Of a DNA stretch of 64,000 nucleotides, positions 22,393 to 35,004 are shown in pieces; the first letter of the stretch is position 1; the number at the start of each line of letters is the position of its first letter. Source of the stretch: Papilionanthe hookeriana x Papilionanthe teres (Eukaryota > Streptophyta > Magnoliopsida > Asparagales > Orchidaceae). The stretch is taken from contig CM040424.1 of NCBI GenBank assembly GCA_022702705.1, forward strand, positions 75,891,452 through 75,955,451. The letters run 5' to 3'. The notes beneath the pieces are model-generated. The model was given only the letters and a program-made list of their open reading frames with translations. It was not told the origin of the DNA and did not search any database. Both the position numbers and the translations under genes were made by a program.

Positions 22393-24800
22393 AGTCTTCA
22401 TCCTACAAAGTATGTTATTTATGCGAAAAATCTTTGTAATGTTCTGCTTTCAGGATTGTAGTGCTATTGGTCAGGTTGGCACATAAATTTTTCTCTGGTG
22501 CAACTGAGAGCAATATTTTTATACTCTAGATGATATTCTATCAGGAAATACATATCCTATTGTCATCTACACGGTTTGGATGGATTATTTGCTCTAATCG
22601 CGTCAAGTTCTTTATGGAGCTGAATGTCAAGAGCTCATGGTCGATGGTATTTGTAGAACTTCACGATTTTTTATATGATAAAATGATATGTTTATTGGAT
22701 AATGTTTGATTGCTTTTTGAGTTTCTGGACTCTGTAGTGTTTTTCAACTTTGTTAGAGCCTCAGTGGTAATAGTTTTTCATTCTTATGTTCGGTTTTTTG
22801 CTTTACGAATTTGGATGCCTTACTATGTGCAAATTAATGTTTTTATTCTATTTGAAAATTTGATCATTGTATATCTTCCTGATTAATTGTTTGCATCTCA
22901 TTTTAGAGACTACATTATGAGTTTGGTAGAATTCATCACCTTGGACGACTATTTATAAGTATGAGTGCATTGTATAGTGTCTTGCTCACCACCTTCCCAT
23001 GACATAGTTCTCATATGCTCTGTATCTTCGTAATTTGGACATTTAGATGCGTTAGAGGACGCTGAGTTTGTTGTTTAAATTTTTGTGCATTTTTTACACT
23101 AAACCTGACCAAAACATGTTTTTTGAGTAAACATGACACAACGAGTAACGTAATATGGACCAAATGTATCATTATCTGCCCACCGACACATCTCTTTTTT
23201 TTAAGTTTGATTCCGCTTGGTTTTGTTTTTATCCTATCATGTGTCAGGAAGTCTCAAATATGATTATTAATCGGAAAAATTCATCTATAGTTTCTGAGAT
23301 CAATTTTTATTTATTATTTAGTTTATTGACTATCTAAAAGAGAAATTCAAAATTTATGAACTAATTGTGATATCAAATATATACTATCTTCTTCTTACTT
23401 CTTACATGAATGCCTTATGCCACTATCACCACTGTCTATCCATTGCACGCACCTGTAAAGGCCTTTTTGCCATTTTTCATCTGTACTTTTATTGTTGGAA
23501 GTATCTTGTTCTTAGGCTTCTTACATAGGATTATTAATTTATGGCAGGTGTAGAAAATAAAAAAATGAAAAAACTTTTCAAGAATCTCATTCACGTCTTT
23601 ATGACTGAGGGGAGGTATATATACAACTCACAAAGCATTAGAAAATAGGAATAACTAAAAAATGAGGGAAAAATAATTAGGTGTCGATGATCCTGTAGGA
23701 AAACACATGAATTACAATACGAGAGTCACAGAGAAACATATCCAATGACATAGAGCATCGATCCATGTGCCTTAAGCTCTTTATTATTTGATGGCATAAT
23801 TAAACATACCCAATAGTACAAAGCTTCGATCAGTGTGCTTTCAGTTCTATGCTATGATTGGAGCATAATTTCAACAGTAGGTAATAACCCGATGTAAGGA
23901 GATAGAAGCTGATATAGGGAATTGAAGAGATGCATGGTAATAAGCAAATTTTGTTTTATAGTTGCCAGAAGCTACTAAAATTGTTCAGATTGACTGAGGA
24001 AAAGAATAGAGAAAATGAGTGGACTGAAATGATATATCCTGTCTGAAAAGGATGCTATAGAATATTAGGAAAAAAATTATGATTAAAAATATATTCTGGT
24101 CAACTCATGAATCTTACATAAATTCGCTTGTTAGAACTGCTACATATGGTTTCTATATAATTTATGGGTATTTTATTTGATTTTAAGGTTTTTCTTTTTG
24201 TTCTGTTAAAACTTCTCAACATAGTGAATGCTTCTGGTTTAGTCTTAGTGCTGCTTTAGGTCAAACATCAGGCACATAGCTCTAGATTGGTCCCTAGTAT
24301 GGGAATATTTTTCTGTTAGGCATTTCATCCAACTGTCTTTCTACAAGTTCCGGATCAGGAATTTCATATTAGAAAGAACATTCTTGTAGGAAAATATTTA
24401 TCATTCCAGGTATTTTTAGGACCGGTATTTGAACATATTGGTCTTCATACTCATCAATAGCTTGGGTGAATCTTTGTTGATCCATGATGAAGTTGAGTTA
24501 AAGTAAGGACAAGCCATCCACTTCATTCCCATTGGTTATATTTTTCCCCCTTAACTCAAGGATAATTATTATCTTATTTATTTGATTTGTTGACTTGACT
24601 GTTAGTTGTCATCTTTTGTTATAAGGTTGTTTCTAATTTATTTATAATGTGTTTTTTTCTATTATTAAAGGATGGAAGAGCCTGTAAGACTCTTTTAACT
24701 GATTTATAAATCAAATGGAGTAGATTCAATTTGCCATAAACCTCCCTCTCACTCTATACAATTGGCGCACCTCTCTCTAAGTGTACCAACCACCATCTCT
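22393..24800. other. 3' flank of the PPR gene, no further gene seen
   Basis: The first few hundred bases are T-rich and probably hold the 3' UTR. I cannot pick a polyadenylation site with confidence. The rest is AT-rich with only short chance ORFs (for example 23155-23337). No transposon ends are recognised. Confidence 0.4.

Positions 24801-24801
<1 letters not shown>

Positions 24802-24859
<58 letters not shown>
24802..24859. repeat. GT dinucleotide microsatellite
   Basis: About 29 uninterrupted GT units. Confidence 0.97.
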
Positions 24860-24862
<3 letters not shown>

Positions 24863-24899
24863 ATTCAACCATTAACTACATGATGCAACGAAGTTGATG

Positions 24900-25620
24900 A
24901 AAAGATTCAATTCAGTTTCAGACTCATTTTCATTTACAAAAATGAAGGTGACATTATCATAAAATATTGATTCAAATCCCACTATTAATTGCTTCGCTTG
25001 TTCCTTCTTCAACTTTTGAAATTGTCTTTCTTCAACTGTTGTGTTGATGATCATGCTATCGTGCCAATCCTCTCATGAACTTTCGGTAGTTGCTGGTGAG
25101 ACCCAGAAATCATCTCAACTCCTTCAAATTCCTTGGTAAGGGTCAATTCACCATAGCCTCGATATTGGACTAATCCACTGCTACGCATGTTTTCTAGGTA
25201 CTCCACCTGTAATTATGCAAAAGAACATTTCTTCAGGTTGGCATACAATTGGTGCTCCCTCAACGTCTTCAGGGCTGTCATGCTGTCTTTGTACGGCTGT
25301 AGACCAGAGTGTCATCAAAGGAAAATAGGACGAGGGGATGAAATGTCGCTGGAGGGGATGAAATGTCGCTGGAGCGTTAGTGAGGCCAAACAATATTATT
25401 ATGAACTCATAATGTCCTTCATGTGTCCTGAAGGTTGTTTTGTGCACATCCTCTGGATTCATCGTGATTTGATGGTGACCCGATTTAGGATCAGTTTTTG
25501 AGAATATGGCCGCTTCATAAAGCTCATCCAGTGACTCATCATTCACATAAATAGGAAACTTGTCCGATACCGTCTCCATGTTCAAAGCACGGTAGTTTAT
25601 GCAGAATCTCTAAGTACCGT
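24900..25620 (-). pseudogene. Reverse transcriptase fragment of the minus-strand gypsy element
   Basis: The minus-strand frame 25585-25181 has DELYEAAIFSKTDPKSGHHQI, KTTFRTHEGHYEF and FGLTNAPATF, the classical gypsy RT core. It is preceded by the INYRALN block. After a scrambled region it resumes with EYLENMRSSGLVQ and GTIA...TQQLKKDNF, the region after the palm. The YxDD catalytic box is not recognisable. An exact 20-bp tandem duplication (25332-25351 and 25352-25371) lies in the damaged part and shifts the frame. Confidence 0.75.
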
Positions 25621-26299
25621 CATTTTTCTTCACTAATATGACAAGACTAAAAAAATGGCTCACACTAGGCCTGATAATCCCTGTCTTAAGTATCTCTCGA
25701 ATCAACTTCTCTATCTAATCAATTTGAATTTACGGGTACATGTATCGTTTGACGTTGATGGGAGAAATACCCTCCAACGTTATAGCATGCTCGTACTCAA
25801 TCGGCGGAGGTAACTCGCTTGGTACGTTGGAAGACATCCGCAAAATGCTGTAGGAGCTGCTGGACCCCTATCGGAAACTCTACAACTCTGAATTTCAAAG
25901 CTCCTCAATGCTCTGCAACTCCACTAAGTAACCCAGTCTCGATCCCCAAATCGGCTTGCTATGGTTTTGGGCGACACCATGGTTTTGCATAAGCTAGCAT
26001 CTCCTCTCACTACGACCTTTCTATCCTTCATTGGGAACTCTATCGTCAGAGATTTCCATTCCACTTTCATCTCTACCAATTTTAGCAACAACTTCATCTC
26101 CAAAAATCACATATGTGCTGCTCAAATCTAAAGGAAGTCTTCTACCACCAGTAGTCTATACAGTGTCAGAACCAGCCCCTTGCAAATTCCCCGACTTTCT
26201 CCACGTTCTCTGTCCCTATCATGACGCCGAAGCTCCTTGTAATCACCAGCTTCAACCCTAGCTTCTCCACAACCTGATTTGAGATAAAGTTGTGTGGCC

Positions 26300-27746
26300 C
26301 CACTATCCACCACTACCACCACCAGTTGTGCCTCGATCTATCCCCTCACCTTCATGGTGTGATTCGGGGTAAATCCCACCATCGAATTGAGGGAGACCTT
26401 CGTCACATCTAAATGCAAATGCTCTTCCTTTGATGCGTCCTCTTTTGGTTCATCACACTCTATATCATCCTAAACTAAAAACACCTGAAGGGTGCGCTTC
26501 TTGCAACCATGTCCTGAGGCTTATTTCTTGTCACAACGGTAACACAATTCTTTGGTTCTTTTGTCCTGCACTTTTGCATTTGTGAGACTCTTGAGATCCC
26601 TCCCTTGATCGGGGTCCTGTACTCTTCTGCTTCTGATTTTGTTTAACACTGTCTCGGTCCTCGGCGTCGTGGCAGTCATGGTGCTCTTCTAGAATCCCTC
26701 GGTGCTGCCGATTTTACTGGTCTTCTTCACCTATTTCTTATCCTCCATCATTTGGGCAATCTCCATCATTTCTCTCAATCCTCGCGGTCTCAAGGAGTCG
26801 ATGGCTGCTCGTATTTCGGGCTTTGGGCCTTTCAAGAAGTTCCATTCCAGTCTTGTTTCAGAAATTCCCCTCAACCTCCCTGACAAGAGCTCGAACTTCT
26901 CTCGGTATTCCATAATCTTCCACTTCTAAGTCGGAGCTTAGAATTGCTCATGTATGTTTCATTCCCAAATGATTTGGAAACTTTCCAACAAGCTATCCTT
27001 AAACTTCTCCCATGAGTGCATCTGATACCTTACCTCCATCCACTGAAACCACGCTAAAGCCTTCCCTCAAAGCATAATCCCGCTGTCATGAGCTTCTCTT
27101 CCTCAGTCAACTCATTGATTACAGAGTATCGCTCTTTCCAATACACCCAACCATGTCCGTCCTCCCATTCAAAGATTGGCATCTTCAGTTTTCTGACCCT
27201 TGCATCTCCACCCCAACTTCCTCTCCCTTCGGAATTTCCCCTCATGTATCTAGGTTGAAACTCTCTTGTGATCATAGACATCCCACTCCCGATTCTCTCT
27301 TTCCTCCATCATACACTTTCGTGCCCCTTCTACCATCTCTTCTCCAATTTTCAACCTATCCCCCTCCATTGAAAATTTTCACTCCCCATCCTCTCGGAAT
27401 CGCAAATAGATTATATCTTATTTGTTATTTTCTCGGTCAATCTCTTTTCCTTTTGAGCTAGTCAAGGATTCTCTGATCAACCCTTGGTTAGAGTTTGCAA
27501 CTGGAGTGGTCGGCTCGGCCTTGGATTGCATCTCCATGAGCTTTTTCATCATCTCCCACATTTATCATATGCCTTCAATCCATCATTCATCTGATTTTCA
27601 ATAGAAGAAAATCTGTTATTCAGGGTAGCGAACGTTTCTTTCATTCCCGATTGGATTTGCTCTACCTCTCCTAGCACATCAGCTTTTTTAGCTGTCATTG
27701 CACTAAGAACTATGCTCTGATACCAATTTTGTATGCCTCGCTGCAA
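26300..27746 (-). pseudogene. gag and protease start of the minus-strand gypsy element
   Basis: Minus-strand fragments in order: an N-terminal block (27746-27549) ending in a coiled stretch with NNRFSSIENQM; RKLKMPIFEWEDGHGWVYW (about 27200-27135), the typical gypsy Gag start; EEEKLMTAGLCFEG; a leucine- and arginine-rich capsid part (26913-26731); a zinc-knuckle-like CYRCDKK...GHGC near 26510-26545, broken by a stop; and VVVVDSGATQ, the protease active site, at about 26315-26290. Stops between blocks show it is dead. Confidence 0.75.
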
Positions 27747-28241
27747 AAATTAGCGAACAAAAAGTAGCGAACAAAAAGTAGTGAAACGACAATAGATAGG
27801 TGGAAGAAACACAAACAAGGGCTGCTCTTACGAAAATCAAATGAAAGCAAGCAAGATACAAAAGATGATCTACTTTCAAGATATAGATTTGCTCTCCCAT
27901 ATACCCTAGAGGTCGTTAGAAACACCACCAAAAGAAGAAAACCAATAGCCAACCAAATATTGCATAAAAGAAAACAAACCAGAAGTTACCCCTTAATAGA
28001 ATCCTCATACAACATTTGAAAACTTCCCTTCTAAACTTCCCTCTAAACTCACCTCAAATTATCTTCCTTCAATATGTGATTATGACCCTAGCGGTCCCCA
28101 CTCATACCTTTCCTTCCTCTGCTGCAACATGGGGTTGCTCGGCTGCTTCTTGCAAAAGAGGACCGGCGCTCAACTGCCTCGCGTGAAAAGAATCGGCCCC
28201 CTTCCTTCTACTGTGGGCCGGTATGTTGGCCTTCGACCGCA

Positions 28242-29045
28242 TCCTCTCGTGTTATTATTATTATTATTATTTTAAATTTTTTGTTAAGTATGAATGCAAT
28301 TACTGGCATCAACGGAAACCTTGTATCTTCAAGATGGGATTTGGCAATCCTTTCTTTGCTTCCTGTGTTTTTATGCTTTCATGCGCTGAAGCTTTTGTTG
28401 AGAGCCGAATTGTCTTGATGGATATTCGCAGCTGTCATAGCTATTTGTTGAGAGCCGAATTGTGTCTCTACTCTGTGATTAGTTGGAAGCAAAGATGGCT
28501 GTTTAGATCTCTCAGGTGGACCTATAGCAGCCTTTTCAGCTCCTTTTTTATGCTGATTTGCCATCTCACTTGATTTTGCAGTTTATCAAAGGGCCATTTG
28601 AATGCATATCACATGATTTTTATATATTCATAGTTACATGCATAATACTTAAATCTTCGGTATCACATTAAAAACTATCGTGTTCACTAACTTCTTAAAA
28701 GTGAAATGCAAATTTTCATGCACGAATTTTTAATAACAAAATGTTATAAATGTAAATATCTAACTTCAGTGCATTGTCTCTGTATATTTCCCTTTCTCGA
28801 ACCAAAGCTGTTGACTTTATAAGGACAAACCTATGAGGTTTTCCAGCTCAATGTTACCCCATTATAATGATGCACTCATAGTTGCATGGGAAGAGTAGTG
28901 GTTGTGGTCGTGTGCTCGCTCGGGAGGAGGGGACCTCTCCTGTATTTGTCCGGGAAGTGAGGTTGTGATTGTGGAAGGGTAGACAACGGATATAGCTGGA
29001 GGGGAGTTCTGCGAAAATGATGTTAGCTGCGAGGTGACATCTGTA
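28242..29045. other. Intergenic DNA, nothing assigned
   Basis: It contains a TTA microsatellite (about 28250-28272) and a short direct repeat of TTGTTGAGAGCCGAATTGT near 28395 and 28446. ORFs are chance frames. A stretch around 28600-28770 resembles the interior of the MITE family listed at 1674, but its ends are not clear. Confidence 0.4.
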
Positions 29046-29048
29046 AGC

Positions 29049-29238
29049 GGTACGTATGTAATATTAAATTTGTGTGTTAGACAAGTAAATAACAAGGTTC
29101 ATCTAAAGAAATCAACATCGCTATCTTTTCAAAAGTGATGTAGAACTTTTCATGTATTAGTTTATGACAAATGTTAATAAGTGTGAATATCAAACTATAG
29201 GTATATGACATAAGATTGTGGGTATGTATGCAAATTTC
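29049..29238. mobile_element. MITE, CATGCATGTAAAT-ended family, diverged copy
   Basis: The right end GGTATATGACATAAGATTGTGGGTATGTATGCAAATT matches the family end (ACATAAGAATTGAGAGGGCATGTATGTAAAT). The left end (GTAAGCGGTACGTATGTAAT) is weaker. No ORF. Confidence 0.4.
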
Positions 29239-31020
29239 TCTTCTTTTTATTTTGATGACTGGCTGGTTAATGGTTCATTGGCTTCTCTTTATCTTAATAG
29301 TTTATATTCTGATTGATTAGTTCTTTATTTTTCTCATCTATTATTTTCTTTTTGGAGCAATTGCTCTTGCTGCAGCTTAAACAGATTTTTCCTGATATAT
29401 TTTATAAAGACCAACTTCTTTTCTTTTTATTGCTGGATGTTACTTCAAAGAGTTTGTTTATGTTGATGCTATATTAGAGCTTCAGCATGTTTTTGTCAGT
29501 GGATTATAAAATGTTTCAGTTTCAATTAGCTAAGATTCAGTGTATTTCTGAATTATTAATGCAGTGTTTTGAAGAACTCATTGGATCATAGTACTTGGCA
29601 TATTAAATTTCTTGCTTGGTTAGTAAATATTAAAAATTAATTAGAATTTGTGTGATATTGTAGGTAGGATAATGATAATATATCTAAAGCCAGACAAATG
29701 TTTAGCTAGCCTGCCAAATGAAATCAGTTATATGACCTTCAAATCTCCATGAATAATGTTAATCTTATTTGTAAGTGCATTTTGGAAGGAATGTGGGTTG
29801 TTATCAAACACGCACGCGCAAGCAATGACAATTATTATTGCTGGAAGAGCCAGTAGGCGGTTACAACCCACATATGGAAAAGAAAAATAATGATAACACG
29901 ACACTCAACCTATATTCTCCGGGTGCAATCAATTATGTGGCTTGGAAAGTGGGCTGCGGTGTGATGGTGGATGGTGAGCAGGAAGGTTGAATGTTGGAGA
30001 TCAGGCTAGGTGGTGTGGCAATAGCTTGGGATGTTGACTGGGAGCGGAAGGATGGTTGGTGGCAGATTGCCTACAATTGGAACGTAGGAAGTAATAGGAG
30101 GTTGTGATAAGAAGCTTGGACGGTGGAGAATAGGTTGTGGCGAGAAGGGAACAATCAGAAACGATAACTACGACAAGGATGCAGTGGGTTTCTTGTTGGA
30201 AGTTGGAGGTTGACGATAGGAGGATTGGCTGGAGGTAGGGGAAAGAAAGAGCAACAGGAAAGGTGGGCGCAGTTGCACGAGACAATAAGGAGAGTTATCT
30301 GTGAATCCCTTCCACGAGACGGAAATGATGGCAATAGAGGGAGGGCAGTAAGTAGGTGAGGAGAAGGGGGGAGGAATGATGTGGAGATAATCACCACTTT
30401 GGGCCCAGATATAAATAGAGCACCAACTATTCTTTAGATATAACTCTAATAAGGGAGAAGACGTCGACGGCGGAAATATGAAGCCAAAAACTAAACCCTA
30501 GTCATATAAAATAACATATATATAGTAGATGATAACTAGAAGGGGGAAGTAACCCTAAACCAGGTAAAGGACCAGTCGCCCCTTTGTCGCCCCTAGCTGA
30601 AATAGTTCATCGTAGGAGTCCCACGTTTAGGCGGTTTTCAGCCTACGAACCCCGAGTTATACATATATATATATATTGAATTTTGATTTGTCCCCGAGTC
30701 ATATCCAAGAAATAGAGCAAAAATAAAATGAGAGATAGGGATAGAGATATAGAGAGATGAGTGAATGATAATGAATAGTGATTTGCTGTATCAATAAAAT
30801 TTTATTCATATAATTGTTTTCCCTTATTTATTGAGGAGATATAATATCTTGACGTTACATTTTTACCCCAGTTTTAAAGAGTTCCGTACTGTCGGCTCTC
30901 ATGTTAGTTGACTTTGATACCCTTTCATCTCGTTTTAGATTAAGTGACACATTTTTGTATCCTCGAGTCGTATGTATCTCTTGTGGTTCTGTCAGCTTTG
31001 GCATCTGCCACTTTTTTTAT
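29239..31020. other. Intergenic DNA with purine-rich tract, unassigned
   Basis: An AT-rich part is followed, at about 29930-30400, by a G/A-rich stretch full of GGTGG, GGAAGG and GGTTGG. This stretch gives proline- and serine-rich minus-strand frames that look like composition artefacts. The part near 30480-30660 (AAACCCTAG, GTCGCCCC repeats) resembles LTR leader sequence, but I cannot place it in a family. Confidence 0.35.
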
Positions 31021-31024
31021 CTAC

Positions 31025-31348
<324 letters not shown>

Positions 31349-31352
<4 letters not shown>

Positions 31353-32069
31353 TGTGTTGGCTTAGTAGTAAATTTGCATTCGAATCTTCAAATAATATTT
31401 ATCCGCTTCAAAAATTTTTGAAAAAATGGCCAATGTTTATCATAGAAAATGTCATTTATTTAAAAATAATACATTATATATAGAACATATTGATGAAATA
31501 TATTGGCAATGTGAATACAGAAATATATAAATTGAATTTGCAAACTAGTTCCAATAATAATTTTATTATTTTTATCTTTATAATATCCAACAAAAATAAA
31601 TAGTAATAGACCTAGAATATCATATATAGTATTGCATAATAGGTGAAGATTTACAGATCATAAATTAAATTAATTAAAAATTAATTGAATTCTCATATAT
31701 CAATTTCAACACATCATTATTATTTTTCAAATTAAAATCACAAAAAGAAATGTACAAAGAAATCAAGCATAAAATTAGTTGTTTGACTATCAATCTAAAA
31801 AGTTCGTGTTTGTATTTTGGAGCCTGGCTTACGGGATATCATATAACAAACACGTTTACATGATATGATTCCTTTAATATCTGTAGGGTTGGACGAGTAG
31901 AAGAAATCCACGAGTATCATTGTTCGTATGATGGATGCTCGTTCTTCTTTAAACTTCATCATTTTACCATTTTCATAGCTTCGTCCATCTTCTTATCTTT
32001 TGTTCCATTAGTTGTGTTCTCGCGTGATTGGGCTTCCTGTCTTCACATGGAATATGTTATAGAAGCTTA
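31349..32069. other. AT-rich intergenic DNA, nothing recognised
   Basis: Only short chance ORFs and no repeat ends are visible here. Confidence 0.45.
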
Positions 32070-32361
32070 GGATCTGTTTGGCGCAGCTGCATCTTATTAA
32101 TAATTTGCCGATAAGTTGATTAAAAAAAATATGCTGATAAGCTAGGTGCGGTGGCTATTACAAAATTTTATTTTTTTAGAAAATTTTTAGAAAAACTAAA
32201 CTGCTGTCAAAAAGCTGCCACCACACCTATATAGGTGCGGTGTGAAAAAATAGTTTTCTACGTTTTGAAAAAGCATAAGTTGCTAAAACACATTTTACCC
32301 AAAACAGGTCAGGTGCTTTTTCAAAATGCCACCTCACCAATTAAGCTGCCCCAAACGGATC
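32070..32361. mobile_element. Tourist-like (PIF/Harbinger) MITE
   Basis: A 292-bp element with inverted ends: GGATCTGTTTGGCGCAGCTG on the left and, reverse complemented, GATCCGTTTGGGGCAGCTTA on the right. It is flanked by a TTA trinucleotide on both sides (32067-32069 and 32362-32364). GG-TCTGTTTGG ends with a TTA/TAA target duplication are typical of Tourist-like MITEs. The interior has AGGTGCGGTGGC and its rough inverse and no coding sequence. Confidence 0.7.
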
Positions 32362-32364
32362 TTA

Positions 32365-33110
32365 TCATCTTCAATGTCTTAAGAGAATAGTATATTAATA
32401 ATTGGCCATTAGTTATATTTTCAAATATATCCTTTATTCTTTAAACGTGCAATTCAATCGGTCATCCAAACATTTCATGTAATAATTTTGCCATTCTTTG
32501 TAATTTATTTATTAGATTGTGCAATTAAATATTTATATTTATAATATTTGGATAATATTATTGATGAATATTAAAAATTTTGACTTTTATATATGTAATT
32601 ATGATAATTTAGACATTATTTATGTATATACATATGAATTGTGTGATTAATATTTAAAATTATAAATGCCTCCTTTTGAGGTATAAGTGAGTCTAGTCGA
32701 CTCGTGAGCCTGCTCAAATTTGGCTTGGTAAGTGACTTGTGAACTGAGCTCGATAAGCTAACTTGCTAAGCTCAAGTTAGTCTCAACTCGACTCGTTAGT
32801 TTGATAACCGACTCGTTTAAATAATTTTGATGCTTACTAAAAATTCGCGGCGGCAGAGTAACTGATTATCTTCTTAGCATTGTACGAGAATTCAGCATAC
32901 ACACGGATGAAAAAGAAATAAGCGGTGACCACTCTAGAAGTTCTTACATGAAAAACCTGCAAAGGGAAAAACCAATGGATCTGACCCGGTTGCGAAAATC
33001 CACTATTGATTGATGATTACATAAATCTCTTGTCTCACTGATAGGAAAAAAGTAATTATATTCTTTAGATTACAGTATTGATTGACAGCGTCTACTTGGT
33101 GGTGATAAAC
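32365..33110. other. AT-rich DNA with a hAT MITE fragment
   Basis: Around 32685-32825 lie GAGTCTAGTCGACTCGTGAG, AACTGAGCTCGATAAGC and AAGCTCAAGTTAGTCTCAAC, the repeated GAGCTCG-type interior of the hAT MITE family found complete at 47773. Its ends are degenerate here. The rest, including a stretch at 32870-33060 with GCAAAGGGAAAAACC, is not identified. Confidence 0.45.
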
Positions 33111-33119
33111 GATGGTGTT

Positions 33120-33245
33120 TAACGTTGATCGAAGACGGTAAGCACTGGTCGACAGTGGTCGACGACGGTCGGCGGCGGTCCACGCCGGTCGACGGTGATT
33201 GATGGCAGTCGGTGGTGGTCGATGACGGTCATAAGTGATGTTGAG
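33120..33245. repeat. GC-rich short tandem minisatellite, GGTCGACGGC-type
   Basis: Imperfect units of about 9-12 bases built on GGTCGACG, GGTCGGCGG and GGTCGATGACGG are repeated about ten times. It is an isolated GC-rich block in AT-rich surroundings. The minus-strand frame through it is repetitive (DHHRLPS, DHCRP) and unlikely to be a gene. Confidence 0.7.
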
Positions 33246-33249
33246 CTGC

Positions 33250-33930
33250 AGCTTCTCCTAAGGCCTCTGGTTCTCTCTATGTTTTTTTTTTTTTCATGTG
33301 AGGGTTGGGGTATATGTATAGTGTTTTTGGTGCAATTAATGTAGTCATTTTTATCGGACAGTTCAAAGGGCTTCCCTTGATAAGACGACATTTAAGGGGC
33401 ATTTGATGGTCTTAACGATGTCAGAATTGAGTGATCTTGGGCTCTTTGAATTCCTCTTATTGAGACGCTCGATTCGAGTATGAGCTTGCTAGTGTCTTAA
33501 TTTGTTTGACCTTTTAAATGTGTCCGAAAATCTTCTAAGAATGGTTTAATGACTTAATCTCGGCTTGATTTAACTCGGATTGGACTAGTTATTATATAAT
33601 TAGATCCGTTTCTTCGAGCCGGTGAATTTGAATATAAGTTTGCTGAAATCAGAGTTCTGAATGTTTTTTTGACAAGTTTTAAATATTTATTTTTCAAAAG
33701 ATTGCACCGAGATTTATGTCATGCATTGAAATTCTTGCCGGATGATAAAGATTTGTTGGTGGAGTGTCAAATATATTCAATATATACTAAATTTGGAGGC
33801 TTTATGCTTATAATATTAAAAATAATTTTTTATATTTATATTAAATTAATTATTATTATTATTCTCGTAATTATTCATTTTATTTATTATTTTTATATAA
33901 TACTGGTTGCTGTCCTCTCACCACACATAT
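33250..33930. other. Intergenic DNA upstream of AKR2
   Basis: AT-rich with a poly-T run near 33282. No gene or transposon end is recognised. A 91-codon plus frame (33669-33944) is Ile/Tyr-rich chance sequence. Confidence 0.4.
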
Positions 33931-33939
33931 CTTATCTTC

Positions 33940-34146
33940 CGTAGAACGAAACTTAAAGCAACAGCGGACGCGAGTGCATTAGTCAAAACCAGCTCATAGA
34001 TTAGTTTCAGTTCCGCCGTATTCATTCCCCTGTTCTTTCCCGGTCGACCGTTTGTCGCTCCTTCTCCTCATTTTCTCCCGTCCTGCGAACGAGGGTTGGG
34101 ATAGGCAGCTTCCGTTGTCGCCTCTCACGCCGCAGTTAGCGCCGCC
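33940..34146 (+). promoter_or_regulatory. Proximal promoter and 5' UTR of AKR2
   Basis: A C/T-rich, GC-richer block (CCTTCTCCTCATTTTCTCCCG) leads into GCCGCCATGT, a strong plant start context with A/G at -3 and G-rich -6 to -1. The transcription start is not determinable by eye and no clear TATA box is chosen. Confidence 0.5.
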
Positions 34147-34951
34147 ATGTCTTCGGGAAATAAAGGTTTTGTTCTTCCTTAATCTTCTTTTCTGATTGCG
34201 AATTCTATGTTAGATTCTTCGGGATGATTTAATGGATTTAATGGATTTAATGGATGTTAAATGTATATTTGATCTCGGTAATATGGTAAAAGTATGCTCA
34301 GAAGACATTTGATTCATTCAGTTCTATTGCGTAGTTTAATTAATTGATTTTGATCTAGTTGCTCCTACTTGTTTATTCACCGTAGAAGTTCTTTCGTTGC
34401 TCTGATTAATTACTCTTAATTGCTTAAGACCTCGCATAAAGCCTGTATTATCTGACCGCGTAAGGGAGTGCGAATGGGAAGGGGATTAATGAGTTTGTTA
34501 TTAGTCTCATTTAGGGGTGCAAACACTTGTTCGGCTGGTTAAAAAAAAATGTTTGTGTTAGACTCGCTTAGCAAGTTGAACACAAGCTGTTCGCGAACAA
34601 AATTTTTTTTGACAACCTTAGTCATGCAAGTAGCCGTTAGGAGTATGAACGAGTCGAGCTTGAGCGAGTTCAAACTCAATTTATATATCGTGTTCAAAAA
34701 ATTTATTTGTTTTTGTCCCGCTTGCTTATCAAGCCGAACACCAGCTATTCATGAACAATGAACTATTTTCACTACTCTAACCACAGTCATAAAATGTTAA
34801 GAGTAGGGCGAGATTTAAATCTCACTATTTATATTAAAATATTCATTTAAATAGAATTTAATATATTTTTATTCTATTTACTTAGTAATTTTAATTGATT
34901 ATAAATCTTTATAGCATTGTTGTCAATTAAATTGTTTAGAAGAAATACTTG

Positions 34952-35004
<53 letters not shown>

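Larger units (their letters stand above)
24880..28241 (-). mobile_element. Ty3/gypsy chromovirus-like retrotransposon, 5' part, decayed
   Basis: Read on the minus strand, the order is LTR (about 28241 down to 27730), an initiator-Met-tRNA-type primer-binding site (27714-27725, GGTATCAGAGC on the minus strand), gag, protease and RT. Many stops and frameshifts break the frames. The sequence fades near 24900, beyond the RT thumb, and no RNase H, integrase or second LTR is seen. The left end is therefore truncated. LTR limits are inferred from TG/CA and are uncertain. Confidence 0.75.
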
